Shown here piece after piece: positions 26,239 through 38,349 of a stretch of DNA of 64,000 nucleotides; the first letter of the stretch is position 1, and the number at the start of each line of letters is the position of its first letter. Source of the stretch: Jiangella alba (GTDB lineage Bacteria; Actinomycetota; Actinomycetes; Jiangellales; Jiangellaceae); NCBI RefSeq assembly GCF_900106035.1, contig NZ_FNUC01000003.1:744001-808000 (forward strand). The letters run 5' to 3'. Under the pieces are notes generated by a model. That model was not told where the DNA came from. It worked only from the letters and a program-made list of their open reading frames with translations, and searched no databases. The translations under genes were made by a program, and so were the position numbers.

Positions 26239-27261
26239 GTGAGCGACTACGTGTGGGCGCCGGCGACGGCGACGGGCATCGGTTCGCTGCCGTTCCCAGA
26301 CCGCGACGAGGCCGCGCGGGTCGTCGTCGGCGAGCTGCCCGACTTCCCGCACCTGGCCGAGCTGCCCGCCCGCGGGGCCGGCGCCGACATGATCGGCCGG
26401 GCCGCGTCGCTGCTGGTCGACCTGCACGTCGATCTGCAGCCGTCGGGCTGGCGGCTGGTCGCGCGGCCGGGCGCCGACGAGCGGCGCGCGGCGTCGTTCC
26501 TGGGCGCCGACCTCGACGCGTTGGAGATCGCCGCCTACGGCTACGAGGGCCCGCTGAAGGTGCAGGTCACAGGTCCGCTGACGCTGGCGGCGTCGGTCGA
26601 GCACCACCGCGGCGGCGCGCTCGTCGGCGACCCGGGGGCGCGGCGGGATCTCGCGGCCTCCCTCGCCGAGGGCGTGTCCGCGTTCGTGGCCGACGCCGTG
26701 CGGCGGGTGCCGGGCGCCTCCGTCGTCCTGCAGCTGGACGAGCCGTCGCTGCCCGCCGTCCTGGCCGGGGCGATCGCGACGCCGAGCGGGTTCGGCCGAC
26801 TCCGCGCGGTCGACGTGGCGGATGCGTCCGCGCTGGTCGGCGCCGTGGTCACGCGGGTGGACGCGCCGGTCGTCGTGCACTGCTGCGCGTCGTCGGTGCC
26901 GGTCGACGTCGTGCGTTCGGCCGGGGCGGTCGCGGTGTCGCTGGACGTGTCGCTGCTGGCCGCCGCCCCGGCGGCGGAGCTGGACGCGCTGGCCGCGGCG
27001 GTCGACGCCGGCCTGGCGGTGTGGCCCGGCGTGGTGCCGTCGCTGCGCCCGTCCACCCCGCCGTCCGACCGCGAGCTCGCCCAGCGCGTCGTCGGGCTCT
27101 GGCGCCGCCTCGACCAGGACCCCGCGGCCATGGCCGCCCGCACCGTCGTCACCCCGTCCTGCGGCCTCGCCGGCGCCGACCCCGCCTGGGCCCGCCGCGC
27201 CTACACCCTCGCCCGCACGACGGCACGCGCCTTCGCCGACCTCGTTGCCGAGACCGGATGA
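26239..27261 (+). CDS. MetE-like (cobalamin-independent methionine synthase C-terminal) family protein
   Basis: A 340-residue protein matching only the catalytic C-terminal barrel of MetE, not the full enzyme of about 750 residues. It begins 'ATGIGSLPFPDRDEAARVV'. Possible zinc ligands are His and Cys in 'VVVHCCASSV' and Cys in 'VVTPSCGLAG', with 'LQLDEPSLPAVLAG' as the strand carrying Asp-Glu. The family is widespread next to ligA in actinobacteria (Rv3015c-ligA). It probably transfers methyl groups between a thiol and an unknown donor; methionine synthesis itself is doubtful. GTG at 26239 is chosen; GTG at 26233 is possible. Confidence 0.88.
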   Translation: MSDYVWAPATATGIGSLPFPDRDEAARVVVGELPDFPHLAELPARGAGADMIGRAASLLVDLHVDLQPSGWRLVARPGADERRAASFLGADLDALEIAAYGYEGPLKVQVTGPLTLAASVEHHRGGALVGDPGARRDLAASLAEGVSAFVADAVRRVPGASVVLQLDEPSLPAVLAGAIATPSGFGRLRAVDVADASALVGAVVTRVDAPVVVHCCASSVPVDVVRSAGAVAVSLDVSLLAAAPAAELDALAAAVDAGLAVWPGVVPSLRPSTPPSDRELAQRVVGLWRRLDQDPAAMAARTVVTPSCGLAGADPAWARRAYTLARTTARAFADLVAETG

Positions 27262-27343
27262 ATGTGCTATCGATGGCACGCTCATTGGGCCCACCTGGCG
27301 TATTTCCTGGACGGAGCGATGAGTGTGTCTTCCGTGGCACGCT
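27258..27343. promoter_or_regulatory. Repeated imperfect operator upstream of the DUF433 antitoxin
   Basis: A 25-bp element occurs at 27258-27282 and again at 27319-27343 (19 of 25 identical, ending TGGCACGCT in both), 61 bp apart. The first copy is part of an imperfect palindrome, ATGAATGTGC and GCACGCTCAT (27258-27267, 27276-27285). Paired sites ahead of an antitoxin gene fit autoregulation by the antitoxin. The first copy overlaps the stop of the upstream gene. Confidence 0.5.
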
Positions 27344-27350
27344 GGGCGAT

Positions 27351-27580
27351 GTGAACGGCTTCGATCGCATCACCGTTGAGCCAGGCAAGCTGGGCGGCCA
27401 GCCGTCCGTCCGCGGCCACCGCTTCACGGTGGAGCATCTGCTGCGCCTCGTCGGCTCCGGCTGGACCCTGGAGCGGATCCAGGAAGACTTCCCGTTCATC
27501 GAGGCCGCCGACATTCAGCACGCGATTGCCTATGCGTCGTTCGCTGTGGGCGAGTATCACCTGCCGGTGCGGCAAGCTGT

Positions 27581-27584
<4 letters not shown>
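27351..27584 (+). CDS. DUF433 family antitoxin
   Basis: A 77-residue DUF433 protein, the usual antitoxin of DUF5615 PIN-like toxins. The core is 'ITVEPGKLGGQPSVRGHRFTVEHLLRLVGSGWTLERIQEDFPFIEAADIQHAIAYASF'. That is a winged-helix-like fold with the 'GxPxVRGxRxTV' motif. The GTG start gives the standard N-terminus (VNGFDRITVEPGK). The stop overlaps the toxin's ATG (ATGA), so translation is coupled. The antitoxin looks intact while its toxin is damaged. Confidence 0.9.
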
Positions 27585-30251
<2,667 letters not shown>

Positions 30252-30257
30252 GCGGGT

Positions 30258-30301
30258 GGACACGCGCGAAGGGTCCGGCGAATGCCAGACCCTTCGTGTC
30301 C
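30258..30301. terminator. Terminator hairpin after ligA
   Basis: CGAAGGGTC (30267-30275) pairs perfectly with GACCCTTCG (30288-30296). The stem can extend with GGACA/TGTCC (30258-30262, 30297-30301) across a small bulge. It starts 7 bp after the ligA stop codon. Confidence 0.7.
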
Positions 30302-30368
30302 AGGAAGACTCGTCCGCGGCCCGGAGGCGCGAGGCGAGCTGCTCCGTGGAACCGGAGATCGGAGTCCT

Positions 30369-30485
30369 CTACGCCCGGGCCGAGAACCGGCCCGCGACCG
30401 CAGCGTAGGCCTGCAGTCGCAACTTGGCGAGGTACCGGCCTGGATGGAGCCGGCTGAGGTGTCTCCGTCCGTGCTGACGACTCAT
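30369..30485 (-). CDS. Possible small basic protein, 38 aa
   Basis: A 38-residue very basic reading frame (MSRQHGRRHLSRLHPGRY...LQAYAAVAGRFSARA) with a good ribosome-binding site (gagagga, 6 bp before ATG). It lies in the otherwise gene-free stretch 30302-30824. Codon usage is GC-rich at third positions. I recognise no family, and chance cannot be excluded at this length. Confidence 0.35.
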   Translation of the reverse strand: MSRQHGRRHLSRLHPGRYLAKLRLQAYAAVAGRFSARA

Positions 30486-30605
30486 GAGGGGTCCTCTCGC
30501 TACTGACGAGGTTCCACAGGGCCGTCGTACGACCGCTCGGGAACCAGACGATGTGCCGGTGTCCCGAGCGGGACTCCAGTGTTCAGTTGTCCCTCCATGA
30601 TCGTT

Positions 30606-30621
30606 CCGTCCAGCTGGACGG
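30606..30621. promoter_or_regulatory. Perfect 16-bp palindrome upstream of the P-loop NTPase gene
   Basis: CCGTCCAGCTGGACGG is a perfect dyad about 120 bp upstream of the possible small gene and 200 bp upstream of the NTPase gene. The surrounding 30550-30820 has lower GC than the window. It looks like a promoter and leader region, and the dyad may be an operator. Confidence 0.4.
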
Positions 30622-30824
30622 TCAAGGGGGTTCCCCGTATGCGTCATTTACCCCGTTTCACCTGCGGATTTACGTTCACGAAAAAAGTCCCTGCGGGGGT
30701 CTGGCGCGAGGGGCGTCCGCTCATGCATCCTTGCGTCGATAAGGCACATCTCGCCGCAGAAACACCCGGTGGTCACACCATCGTCAGTGCCACCTCTGCG
30801 CCCGTCCCCCGGAGTGAGGTTCCC

Positions 30825-31931
30825 ATGACCTCTTTCGCTGAGCGTGTGGCTCCAGCGGCGGAGCTCTTCCCGGTCGAGGCCCCGTGGCCGCGCCGGCTCG
30901 GAGCGGCCAAGACCTCCTACATCACCCGGCACGTCATCGATCTCGTGCCGTCCGGCGACGAGCTGATGCTGGCGCCGGCGACCATCCCGGCGGCCGGCGA
31001 CGTGATCCTGGCGCGGGTCGAGTCGATCGGCGCCCACGACTGGATCGAACGGCCCGACGGCCGCAAGGCGCGGCTGTTCGCGGGCGACGAGATCATCGTC
31101 GCGTACGGCGCCCGGTACGCCACCGACGCCTACGAGGCCGTCGTACCGGACGACCTCGGCCCGTGCGATCTCGTCGCGGCCGGCGGCATGGCCGGTCGGG
31201 TCGTCGGCGCGTACGCGGGGTTCGCGGCGCCGACCCGCATCGTGCCGATCGGCCAGCTGGCCGGGCCCGACGGACGTGGGCTGACGGTGCGCTCGGGGGC
31301 ACCGATTCCGCTGCTGCCGGCGCCGCCGACGCTGCACCCACCGGTCATCGCCGTCGTCGGGGCCTCGATGAACGCCGGCAAGACGACGTCGGCCGCGTCG
31401 CTGGTGCGGGGCATCACGCGGTCCGGGCGGCGGGTCGGCGCGGCCAAGGTCACCGGGACCGGCGCCGGCAACGACCGCTGGCACCTCGTCGACGCCGGTG
31501 GCGCGCCGGTGCTCGACTTCACCGACGCCGGGTTCCCCTCGACCCACCTCGTGGCGCCCGACGACCTCGTCGCGACGTACTTCGGGCTGCTCTCCGCGGT
31601 GGCGGCGGCCGAGCCCGACATGGTGGTCATCGAGATCGCCGACGGCGTCGCCCACGTCGAGACCGCACGGCTGCTCGCCGATCCCGCCGTCCAGTCGACC
31701 CTCAGCGGCGTCCTCTTCGCGGCCGGCGACGCGCTCGGCGCCCTCTCGGGGGTGAACCTGCTGCGCTCGTGGCACCTCCACGTCGCCGCCGTCACCGGCA
31801 AGGTCACGTCGTCGCCGCTGGCCGCCCGCGAAGCGGCCGCCCTGGTCGACGTCCCCGTAGTCACCACTCACGAGCTCATGGAGCCGTCCGTCGCCGCCGC
31901 GCTCGTCGCACTGGGCTCGGAGGCGGCCTGA
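30825..31931 (+). CDS. P-loop NTPase of unknown function (DUF1611/MobB-like)
   Basis: A 368-residue protein. The N-terminal half (about residues 20-160) is beta-rich ('AAKTSYITRHVIDLVPSGDELMLAPATIPAAGDVILARVESIG'). The C-terminal half is a P-loop domain with Walker A GASMNAGKTTSAASL (about residues 182-196), 'GRRVGAAKVTGTGAGND', and a Walker-B-like strand 'PDMVVIEIADG'. The P-loop half resembles MobB/CobQ-type and DUF1611 enzymes. I cannot assign a substrate. The start is supported by a ggagtgagg ribosome-binding site (30811-30819). It stands alone, about 570 bp after ligA. Confidence 0.8.
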   Translation: MTSFAERVAPAAELFPVEAPWPRRLGAAKTSYITRHVIDLVPSGDELMLAPATIPAAGDVILARVESIGAHDWIERPDGRKARLFAGDEIIVAYGARYATDAYEAVVPDDLGPCDLVAAGGMAGRVVGAYAGFAAPTRIVPIGQLAGPDGRGLTVRSGAPIPLLPAPPTLHPPVIAVVGASMNAGKTTSAASLVRGITRSGRRVGAAKVTGTGAGNDRWHLVDAGGAPVLDFTDAGFPSTHLVAPDDLVATYFGLLSAVAAAEPDMVVIEIADGVAHVETARLLADPAVQSTLSGVLFAAGDALGALSGVNLLRSWHLHVAAVTGKVTSSPLAAREAAALVDVPVVTTHELMEPSVAAALVALGSEAA

Positions 31932-31940
31932 CGCTGGTCT

Positions 31941-31968
31941 TGGGGGCCGGGCGAGGAGTCGAACCTCG
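31941..31968 (-). other. tRNA 3' fragment (T-arm, acceptor strand and CCA only)
   Basis: On the minus strand a canonical T-arm (CGAGG-TTCGACT-CCTCG, 31968-31952) is followed by CCCGGCC, a discriminator C and CCA (31951-31941). The 5' half does not fold: no matching acceptor strand, D-arm or anticodon arm lies at tRNA spacing upstream. It therefore looks like the 3' remnant of a tRNA gene, of the kind left at integration sites of mobile elements, and not a working tRNA. Confidence 0.55.
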
Positions 31969-32205
31969 CATGTGGGCGCGGGGGTGATCCCTCGGTCCGC
32001 CTCACCCGGGTGGGTAGTTGCCGTATGTCTACCGGCCCGCGTCCTTAACGCCGATGATGGTGCGAATCATTCCCGATCAGGGCTACGTTGTGTTGGCCGC
32101 CGCCCGCGACGCCTCGTGGCCGTTACGGCCGCTGTCTTCGCTGTCCAGCTCGCCGTCCGCCGGTGCCCGGGCTCGGCGCGCGGGCTCGCGTCCGCGGCCG
32201 TCGCC

Positions 32206-32500
32206 CGCCTGCCGACACGTCTCGTCCCGGTCCACCAGCCCCGGTCGCGAACGACGCCCGGGCCAGCGCCCGCGTCCCCGGCGTCGCCGCCTGCCGGCAC
32301 GTCTCGTCGTCGTCCCGCCAGCCTGGTCGTGACCCGCGCGTTGTCGCGGTCCAGTTCGTCGTTCGCCTTACCCGGGCCGGGCCAGCGCCCGGGCCCGCGC
32401 CCGAGCCCGCGTCCGCGCCCCCGGCGTCGCCGCCTGCCGGCACGTCTCGTCCTGGTCCATCAGCCCTGGTCGTGACCCGCGCGTTGTCGCCGTCGAGTCC
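32206..32500. repeat. Imperfect direct repeats in the 31969-32655 intergenic region
   Basis: A C-rich element with core CCTGCCGGCACGTCTCGTC occurs three times (about 32208, 32290, 32432; the first copy has one change). Copies two and three continue with a shared 'cagcc-tggtcgtgacccgcgcgttgtcgc' tail (to about 32350 and 32490). They are also preceded by a shared 'gggccagcgcccg...ccccggcgtcgcc' stretch. The remainder of this roughly 690-bp region shows no gene I can support. Confidence 0.7.
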
Positions 32501-32655
32501 ACGGTTGCCCCGCCCCGGCCGGGCCGCCTGCGTCCGCCCGGCCTCGACTCACCTCCACCGTCGCCTATCCACAGCCCCCACGACTTCGCCGAGTTGTCCA
32601 CAATCCGCCCGAGCGCGGTGGCGACCGGCCGGATCCGGCAGCTAGCGTCGCAGGC

Positions 32656-34767
<2,112 letters not shown>

Positions 34768-34815
34768 CCCCACTCACAACTCCATAGCGGCAGCCACACG
34801 CTGACCTGGGCGCGG

Positions 34816-35490
34816 TCAGCCGGTGGCGGCGTCGTCCGCGGCGTCCATGGCCGGGGCGGTGCGGCGGATCACCTGGGCCAGCGCCACCAGGTGCACGAGC
34901 CTGGCCAGTTCGGAGTCGAGGATGCGCGGCCCGCCGTCGCGGCCGTAGACGACAGCCTGACCGGTGTCGCCGACCGGTACGCCCACGGCGACGACGTCCT
35001 GCCAGGGTTCGGGCGCGTCGGGGCCGATGGCGATGCGGGTCGGTTCGGTGAGGGGCAGCCAGGGCGCCTCGTAGCCGTCGTCCTCCGGGGCGCCGCCGCT
35101 GGCCCGCTGCACCTTCAACGTCGACCCGGCGGCCGGCAGCAGCAGGCCCCAGCCGGAGCGGAAGATGCCGGGCACGAGGTCGACCAAGATCTCCTCGGCG
35201 CGGTCGGGCTCGTCCGTCATGGCCTCGACGGCCTCGAGGTCGCGGTGCAGGTTGGCGCCCGGGCTGTAGTGGCCGATGAACTCCACCGTCACGTCGGGCA
35301 CGGTCCGGCACGCCGTCACCAGCGAGTCCGGCAGCCGCCCGCCCGGCAGGTCGACCAGGAAGTCGTCGACGACGAACCCGTCGCCGCGGTGCTCGACGAC
35401 GTCGACGCCGACGATGTCACCGCCGGCGGCGCCGACGGCCGTCGCGACGGCTCCGAGCGAGCCGGGACGATCCGGTACGACCACACGCAT
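34816..35490 (-). CDS. ACT domain-containing protein
   Basis: A 224-residue protein. An N-terminal ACT domain occupies about residues 1-75 ('MRVVVPDRPGSLGAVATAVGAAGGDIVGVDVVEHRGDGFVVDDFLVDL'), a small-molecule (often amino-acid) regulatory fold. The C-terminal part ('TRIAIGPDAPEPWQDVVAVGVPVGDTGQAVVYGRDGGPRILDSELARLVHLVALAQ') is GAF-like. Its presence near gatCAB and ligA matches Rv3013 of M. tuberculosis. It probably senses an amino acid, but no partner is apparent. ATG at 35490 is preferred; GTG at 35508 would add six residues. Confidence 0.85.
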   Translation of the reverse strand: MRVVVPDRPGSLGAVATAVGAAGGDIVGVDVVEHRGDGFVVDDFLVDLPGGRLPDSLVTACRTVPDVTVEFIGHYSPGANLHRDLEAVEAMTDEPDRAEEILVDLVPGIFRSGWGLLLPAAGSTLKVQRASGGAPEDDGYEAPWLPLTEPTRIAIGPDAPEPWQDVVAVGVPVGDTGQAVVYGRDGGPRILDSELARLVHLVALAQVIRRTAPAMDAADDAATG

Positions 35491-35555
35491 GAGAAACGAC
35501 ACCCGCACAGAGTGACACAGTTCCTGTCACCACCGTGTTGCCGTCGCGAACGGTG

Positions 35556-36209
35556 TCAGTGCTCGGCCCGCAGCCACGCCAGCACGGCCAGCACCCGCCG
35601 ATGGTCGTCGTCGGACGGTGGGAGGTCGAGCTTGGTGAGGATCGACGAGATGTGCTTCTCGACCGCGCCCTGCGTGACGACCAGCAGCCGCGCGATCGCG
35701 ACGTTCGTCCGGCCCTCCGCCATCAGCGCGAGCACCTCGCGTTCGCGCGCCGTCAACGTCTGCAACGGGTCGCGACGGCGGCGTGCGAACAACTGCGCGA
35801 CGACCTCCGGGTCCAGCACGGTCCCGCCGGACGCCACCCGCTCCAGCGCGTCGGAGAGGTCGGCCAGCGCCGACACCCGGTCCTTCAGCAGGTAGCCGAC
35901 GCCACCCGCACCGTCGGCCAGCAGGTCGCCGGCGTACGACTCCTCGACGTACTGCGACAGCACCAGCACGCCGGTCCCCGGCACCGCTGACCTGGCCGAC
36001 AGCGCCGCCCGCAGCCCTTCGTCGGTGAACGTCGGCGGCATGCGGACGTCGACGATCGCGACGTCGGGGCGGTGTTCCTGCACCGACCGCACCAACGTGT
36101 CGCCGTCGCCGACGGCGTCGACCACGTCGGCTCCAGCCTCGCCCAGCAGACGGACGAGACCTTCACGCAGCAACAGGGAGTCCTCGGCAAGTACGACGCG
36201 CACCCGCAC
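35556..36209 (-). CDS. NarL/LuxR-family response regulator
   Basis: A 217-residue response regulator. The receiver domain spans residues 1-125, with acidic pocket 'VLAEDSLLLREG', phosphoacceptor Asp54 in 'VAIVDVRMPP', and 'VLVLSQYVEESYAGDLLADGAGGVGYLLKDR'. The LuxR-type helix-turn-helix is at about 148-205 ('LTAREREVLALMAEGRTNVAIARLLVVTQGAVEKHISSILTKLDL'). No histidine kinase is adjacent. The HisKA_3-type kinases at 47200-49709 lack their own regulator and are the class that pairs with NarL proteins, so a distant pairing is possible. The GTG start is uncertain by two codons. Confidence 0.93.
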   Translation of the reverse strand: MRVRVVLAEDSLLLREGLVRLLGEAGADVVDAVGDGDTLVRSVQEHRPDVAIVDVRMPPTFTDEGLRAALSARSAVPGTGVLVLSQYVEESYAGDLLADGAGGVGYLLKDRVSALADLSDALERVASGGTVLDPEVVAQLFARRRRDPLQTLTAREREVLALMAEGRTNVAIARLLVVTQGAVEKHISSILTKLDLPPSDDDHRRVLAVLAWLRAEH

Positions 36210-36267
36210 AGCATGCCAGGTCAGTCCGCGGGACCTGCCCGCAGCGCCCCGCCCGGCTCGGCCCGGG

Positions 36268-36368
36268 CCGAGAGAAGGGCGACGTGGTGGGTGCGCGCCG
36301 AGCCGAGAGGACGGCGACGTGGTGGGTGCGCGCCCGAGTCGAGGGAGCGGCGGCGTGGTCGCGTGCGG
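36268..36368. repeat. Degenerate tandem repeat in the 36210-36539 intergenic region
   Basis: Two close copies of a 30-bp element (36268-36297 and 36303-36332; ccgagaGgAcGGCGACGTGGTGGGTGCGCG type, 35-bp period) and a diverged third copy to about 36368. They lie between the response-regulator and PadR genes. No gene is evident in this 330-bp interval. Confidence 0.65.
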
Positions 36369-36539
36369 GCGCAAGCCGGTCGCCCTGCGCCGGACCTGGG
36401 GCACGCGCCGTTCCTGCCCTGCGTCGTCAAGGGGCCGGTGCGCCGGTGCGCACTTGCGTCGCTCGCGCAACCGTTCGACCTGGCCCGGTTGCGGCGGCTG
36501 GTCGCCGCTACGCAGCGGGGAACGTGTGGTGCATTGGCG

Positions 36540-37175
36540 TCAGGAAGCGTGCCGGGCCTTGCGGTCCTGGTCGTCGATGTCCTTGGCCTGGGCACCGGGC
36601 GCCTGCCCGACGTTCGCCAGCGGCTCGTCGGCACGTGACTCGACCGCCTCGATCAGCTTGAGGTCGGCCTGGGTGTGCAGGATGGCCGCCTCGATGGTGA
36701 GAGCGGCGAGCGCGTCGTGCTGGTGGGTGCGCCGACTGGTGCGCAGCGTCTGCAGTTCGGCGAGCCGTGCGTCGTGCTGGATGCGGCAGACCTCGCGTAT
36801 GGCGTCGGGGCCGCGCCGGCCGGCGGCGAGCACTTTGAGGATGAAGTCGTCGCGGTAGCCCGACGTGCGCGTGGTGGGCGTGGCCAGCCAGTCGTCGAGA
36901 TCGCTGCGGCCGGCCGACGTGATGAGGTAGACGGTGCGGTCGGGCCGGGAGTCCTGTGGCACGGTGTGCGAGCTGACCATGCCGTCACGGTGCAGCCGGT
37001 CGAGGATCTGGTAGACGTGGCCGATGTTCAGCCCACCCCACTGGGGTCCGACGGCCTTCTCGAAGTTCGCCTTGAGCTCATACCCGTAGCTGGGTCCGTC
37101 GGCCAGCAGGGCGAGAACGGCATGCTGAAGCGGCACACCATCACTGTACGGGTGAACACGTCGTTCCATCGACAT
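36540..37175 (-). CDS. PadR-family transcriptional regulator
   Basis: A 211-residue PadR regulator. The N-terminal winged helix spans about residues 10-90 ('LQHAVLALLADGPSYGYELKANFEKAVGPQWGGLNIGHVYQILDRLHRDGMVSSHTVPQDSRPDRTVYLITSAGRSDLDDWL'). A longer C-terminal helical dimerisation domain (PadR_C-like, Vir_act_alpha) follows. It is divergent from an ABC transporter whose ATPase begins 188 bp away, the usual arrangement for a PadR repressor of a drug or peptide exporter. ATG at 37211 would give a longer N-terminus; the chosen start matches typical members. Confidence 0.92.
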   Translation of the reverse strand: MSMERRVHPYSDGVPLQHAVLALLADGPSYGYELKANFEKAVGPQWGGLNIGHVYQILDRLHRDGMVSSHTVPQDSRPDRTVYLITSAGRSDLDDWLATPTTRTSGYRDDFILKVLAAGRRGPDAIREVCRIQHDARLAELQTLRTSRRTHQHDALAALTIEAAILHTQADLKLIEAVESRADEPLANVGQAPGAQAKDIDDQDRKARHAS

Positions 37176-37363
37176 TCGCGCGACGTAATCCGTGGTCGTG
37201 GCGGCTGTCATGTCACCGCGCAGCACCTCGGAGCAGGTCGGAGACCGAACGGCGCTCCGGGACACGCCGCGGCGGGCGAGGTTCGCGACACGCGGGGTTG
37301 CGCGGGGGTGAGAGAATCAGCCCTGGCCGTTTGTCGTGCCGAGCCGAAGGTCATGATGATCAG

Positions 37364-38152
37364 ATGAGACGGCAGGGTCCCAGCGACGCTGCGGACGTCC
37401 GGTCGGGGGGACACGACCGGTTCCCGGGTGCGCCCATCTCGCTGAACGACGTCACCCGTTTCTACCGCCAGGGCGGCGCGCAGGTGCCGGCCCTCGTCGA
37501 CGTCACGCTCGACGTCCGCGCCGGCGAGACGGTCGCCGTCGTGGGCCCGTCGGGATCCGGAAAGTCGACGCTGCTGCACGTCATCGGCGGCATCGACCGG
37601 CCCGACTCCGGCACCGTCATGGTCGGCGGCACCCGGGTCGAGCAGCTCTCGCGACGCGCTGCGGCGGCGTTCCGGCGCGGCGTCGGTTTCGTCTTCCAGC
37701 ACTACCACCTGCTGCCGCAGCTGAGCGCGCTCGACAACGTCGTGGTGCCGCTGATGCCGATCCAGGTCCGCTTCGACCGGCACGAGCGGGCCCGCGAGCT
37801 GCTCGACGCGGTCGGGCTCGGCGACCGCGCCTCCGCCCGCGTCGCCGATCTCTCCGGCGGCGAGCAGCAGCGCGTGGCGATCGCCCGCGCTCTGGTCGCC
37901 CGGCCGAAGCTGCTGCTGGCCGACGAGCCCACCGGCGCGCTCGACTCCCGCACCGGCGACGAGGTGCTCGACCTGCTGGCGCAGGTGCAGGCCGACTACG
38001 GGATGACGCTGGTCCTGGCGACGCACGAGGCGGCGGTCGCGGCCCAGTGCTCGCGGCTGATCAGCCTGCGCGACGGCACGGTCGTCGCCGATCACGCGCT
38101 GTGGGATCCACAGCCCGACGAGACGCTGCGCCGGGCGACCGGTCTCGGCTGA
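37364..38152 (+). CDS. ABC transporter ATP-binding protein (MacB/LolD type)
   Basis: A 262-residue nucleotide-binding subunit. In order: Walker A 'GPSGSGKST' (about residues 63-71), Q-loop 'FVFQHYHLL', ABC signature '[15 protein letters not shown]', Walker B '[12 protein letters not shown]' and the H-loop 'LATHEAAV'. The class is that of ATPases partnering FtsX-type permeases (LolD/MacB), used for lipoprotein extraction, peptide export or mechanotransmission. The cognate permease is the next gene. Likely controlled by the divergent PadR protein. Confidence 0.95.
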   Translation: MRRQGPSDAADVRSGGHDRFPGAPISLNDVTRFYRQGGAQVPALVDVTLDVRAGETVAVVGPSGSGKSTLLHVIGGIDRPDSGTVMVGGTRVEQLSRRAAAAFRRGVGFVFQHYHLLPQLSALDNVVVPLMPIQVRFDRHERARELLDAVGLGDRASARVADLSGGEQQRVAIARALVARPKLLLADEPTGALDSRTGDEVLDLLAQVQADYGMTLVLATHEAAVAAQCSRLISLRDGTVVADHALWDPQPDETLRRATGLG

Positions 38153-38349
38153 GCATGCGCCGGTACCGCGTGGCGCCACGTCCACCATCCCGCCCGGCGC
38201 GCTGGCCGCGCGGGGGTACGGCGCCATGCTGACCCGGACCCTCGACCGCATGGGCGCCGGGCACGGGGCGGGCGAGTGGCAGCCGGCCGGCGGTGGCGAG
38301 GGTGCCGGGCCGTATCGCTGCCGGCCCGAAGGCGTCGGGGGGCCTGCCG

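Noticed and set aside
31932..32045. Complete tRNA gene on the minus strand
   Set aside because: Only the T-arm, acceptor 3' strand and CCA fit. No 5' acceptor, D-arm or anticodon arm at type I or type II spacing could be formed.
32067..32645. Several overlapping frames in the 32-kb intergenic region as genes
   Set aside because: They are low-complexity, lie over direct repeats, lack ribosome-binding sites and show no domain.
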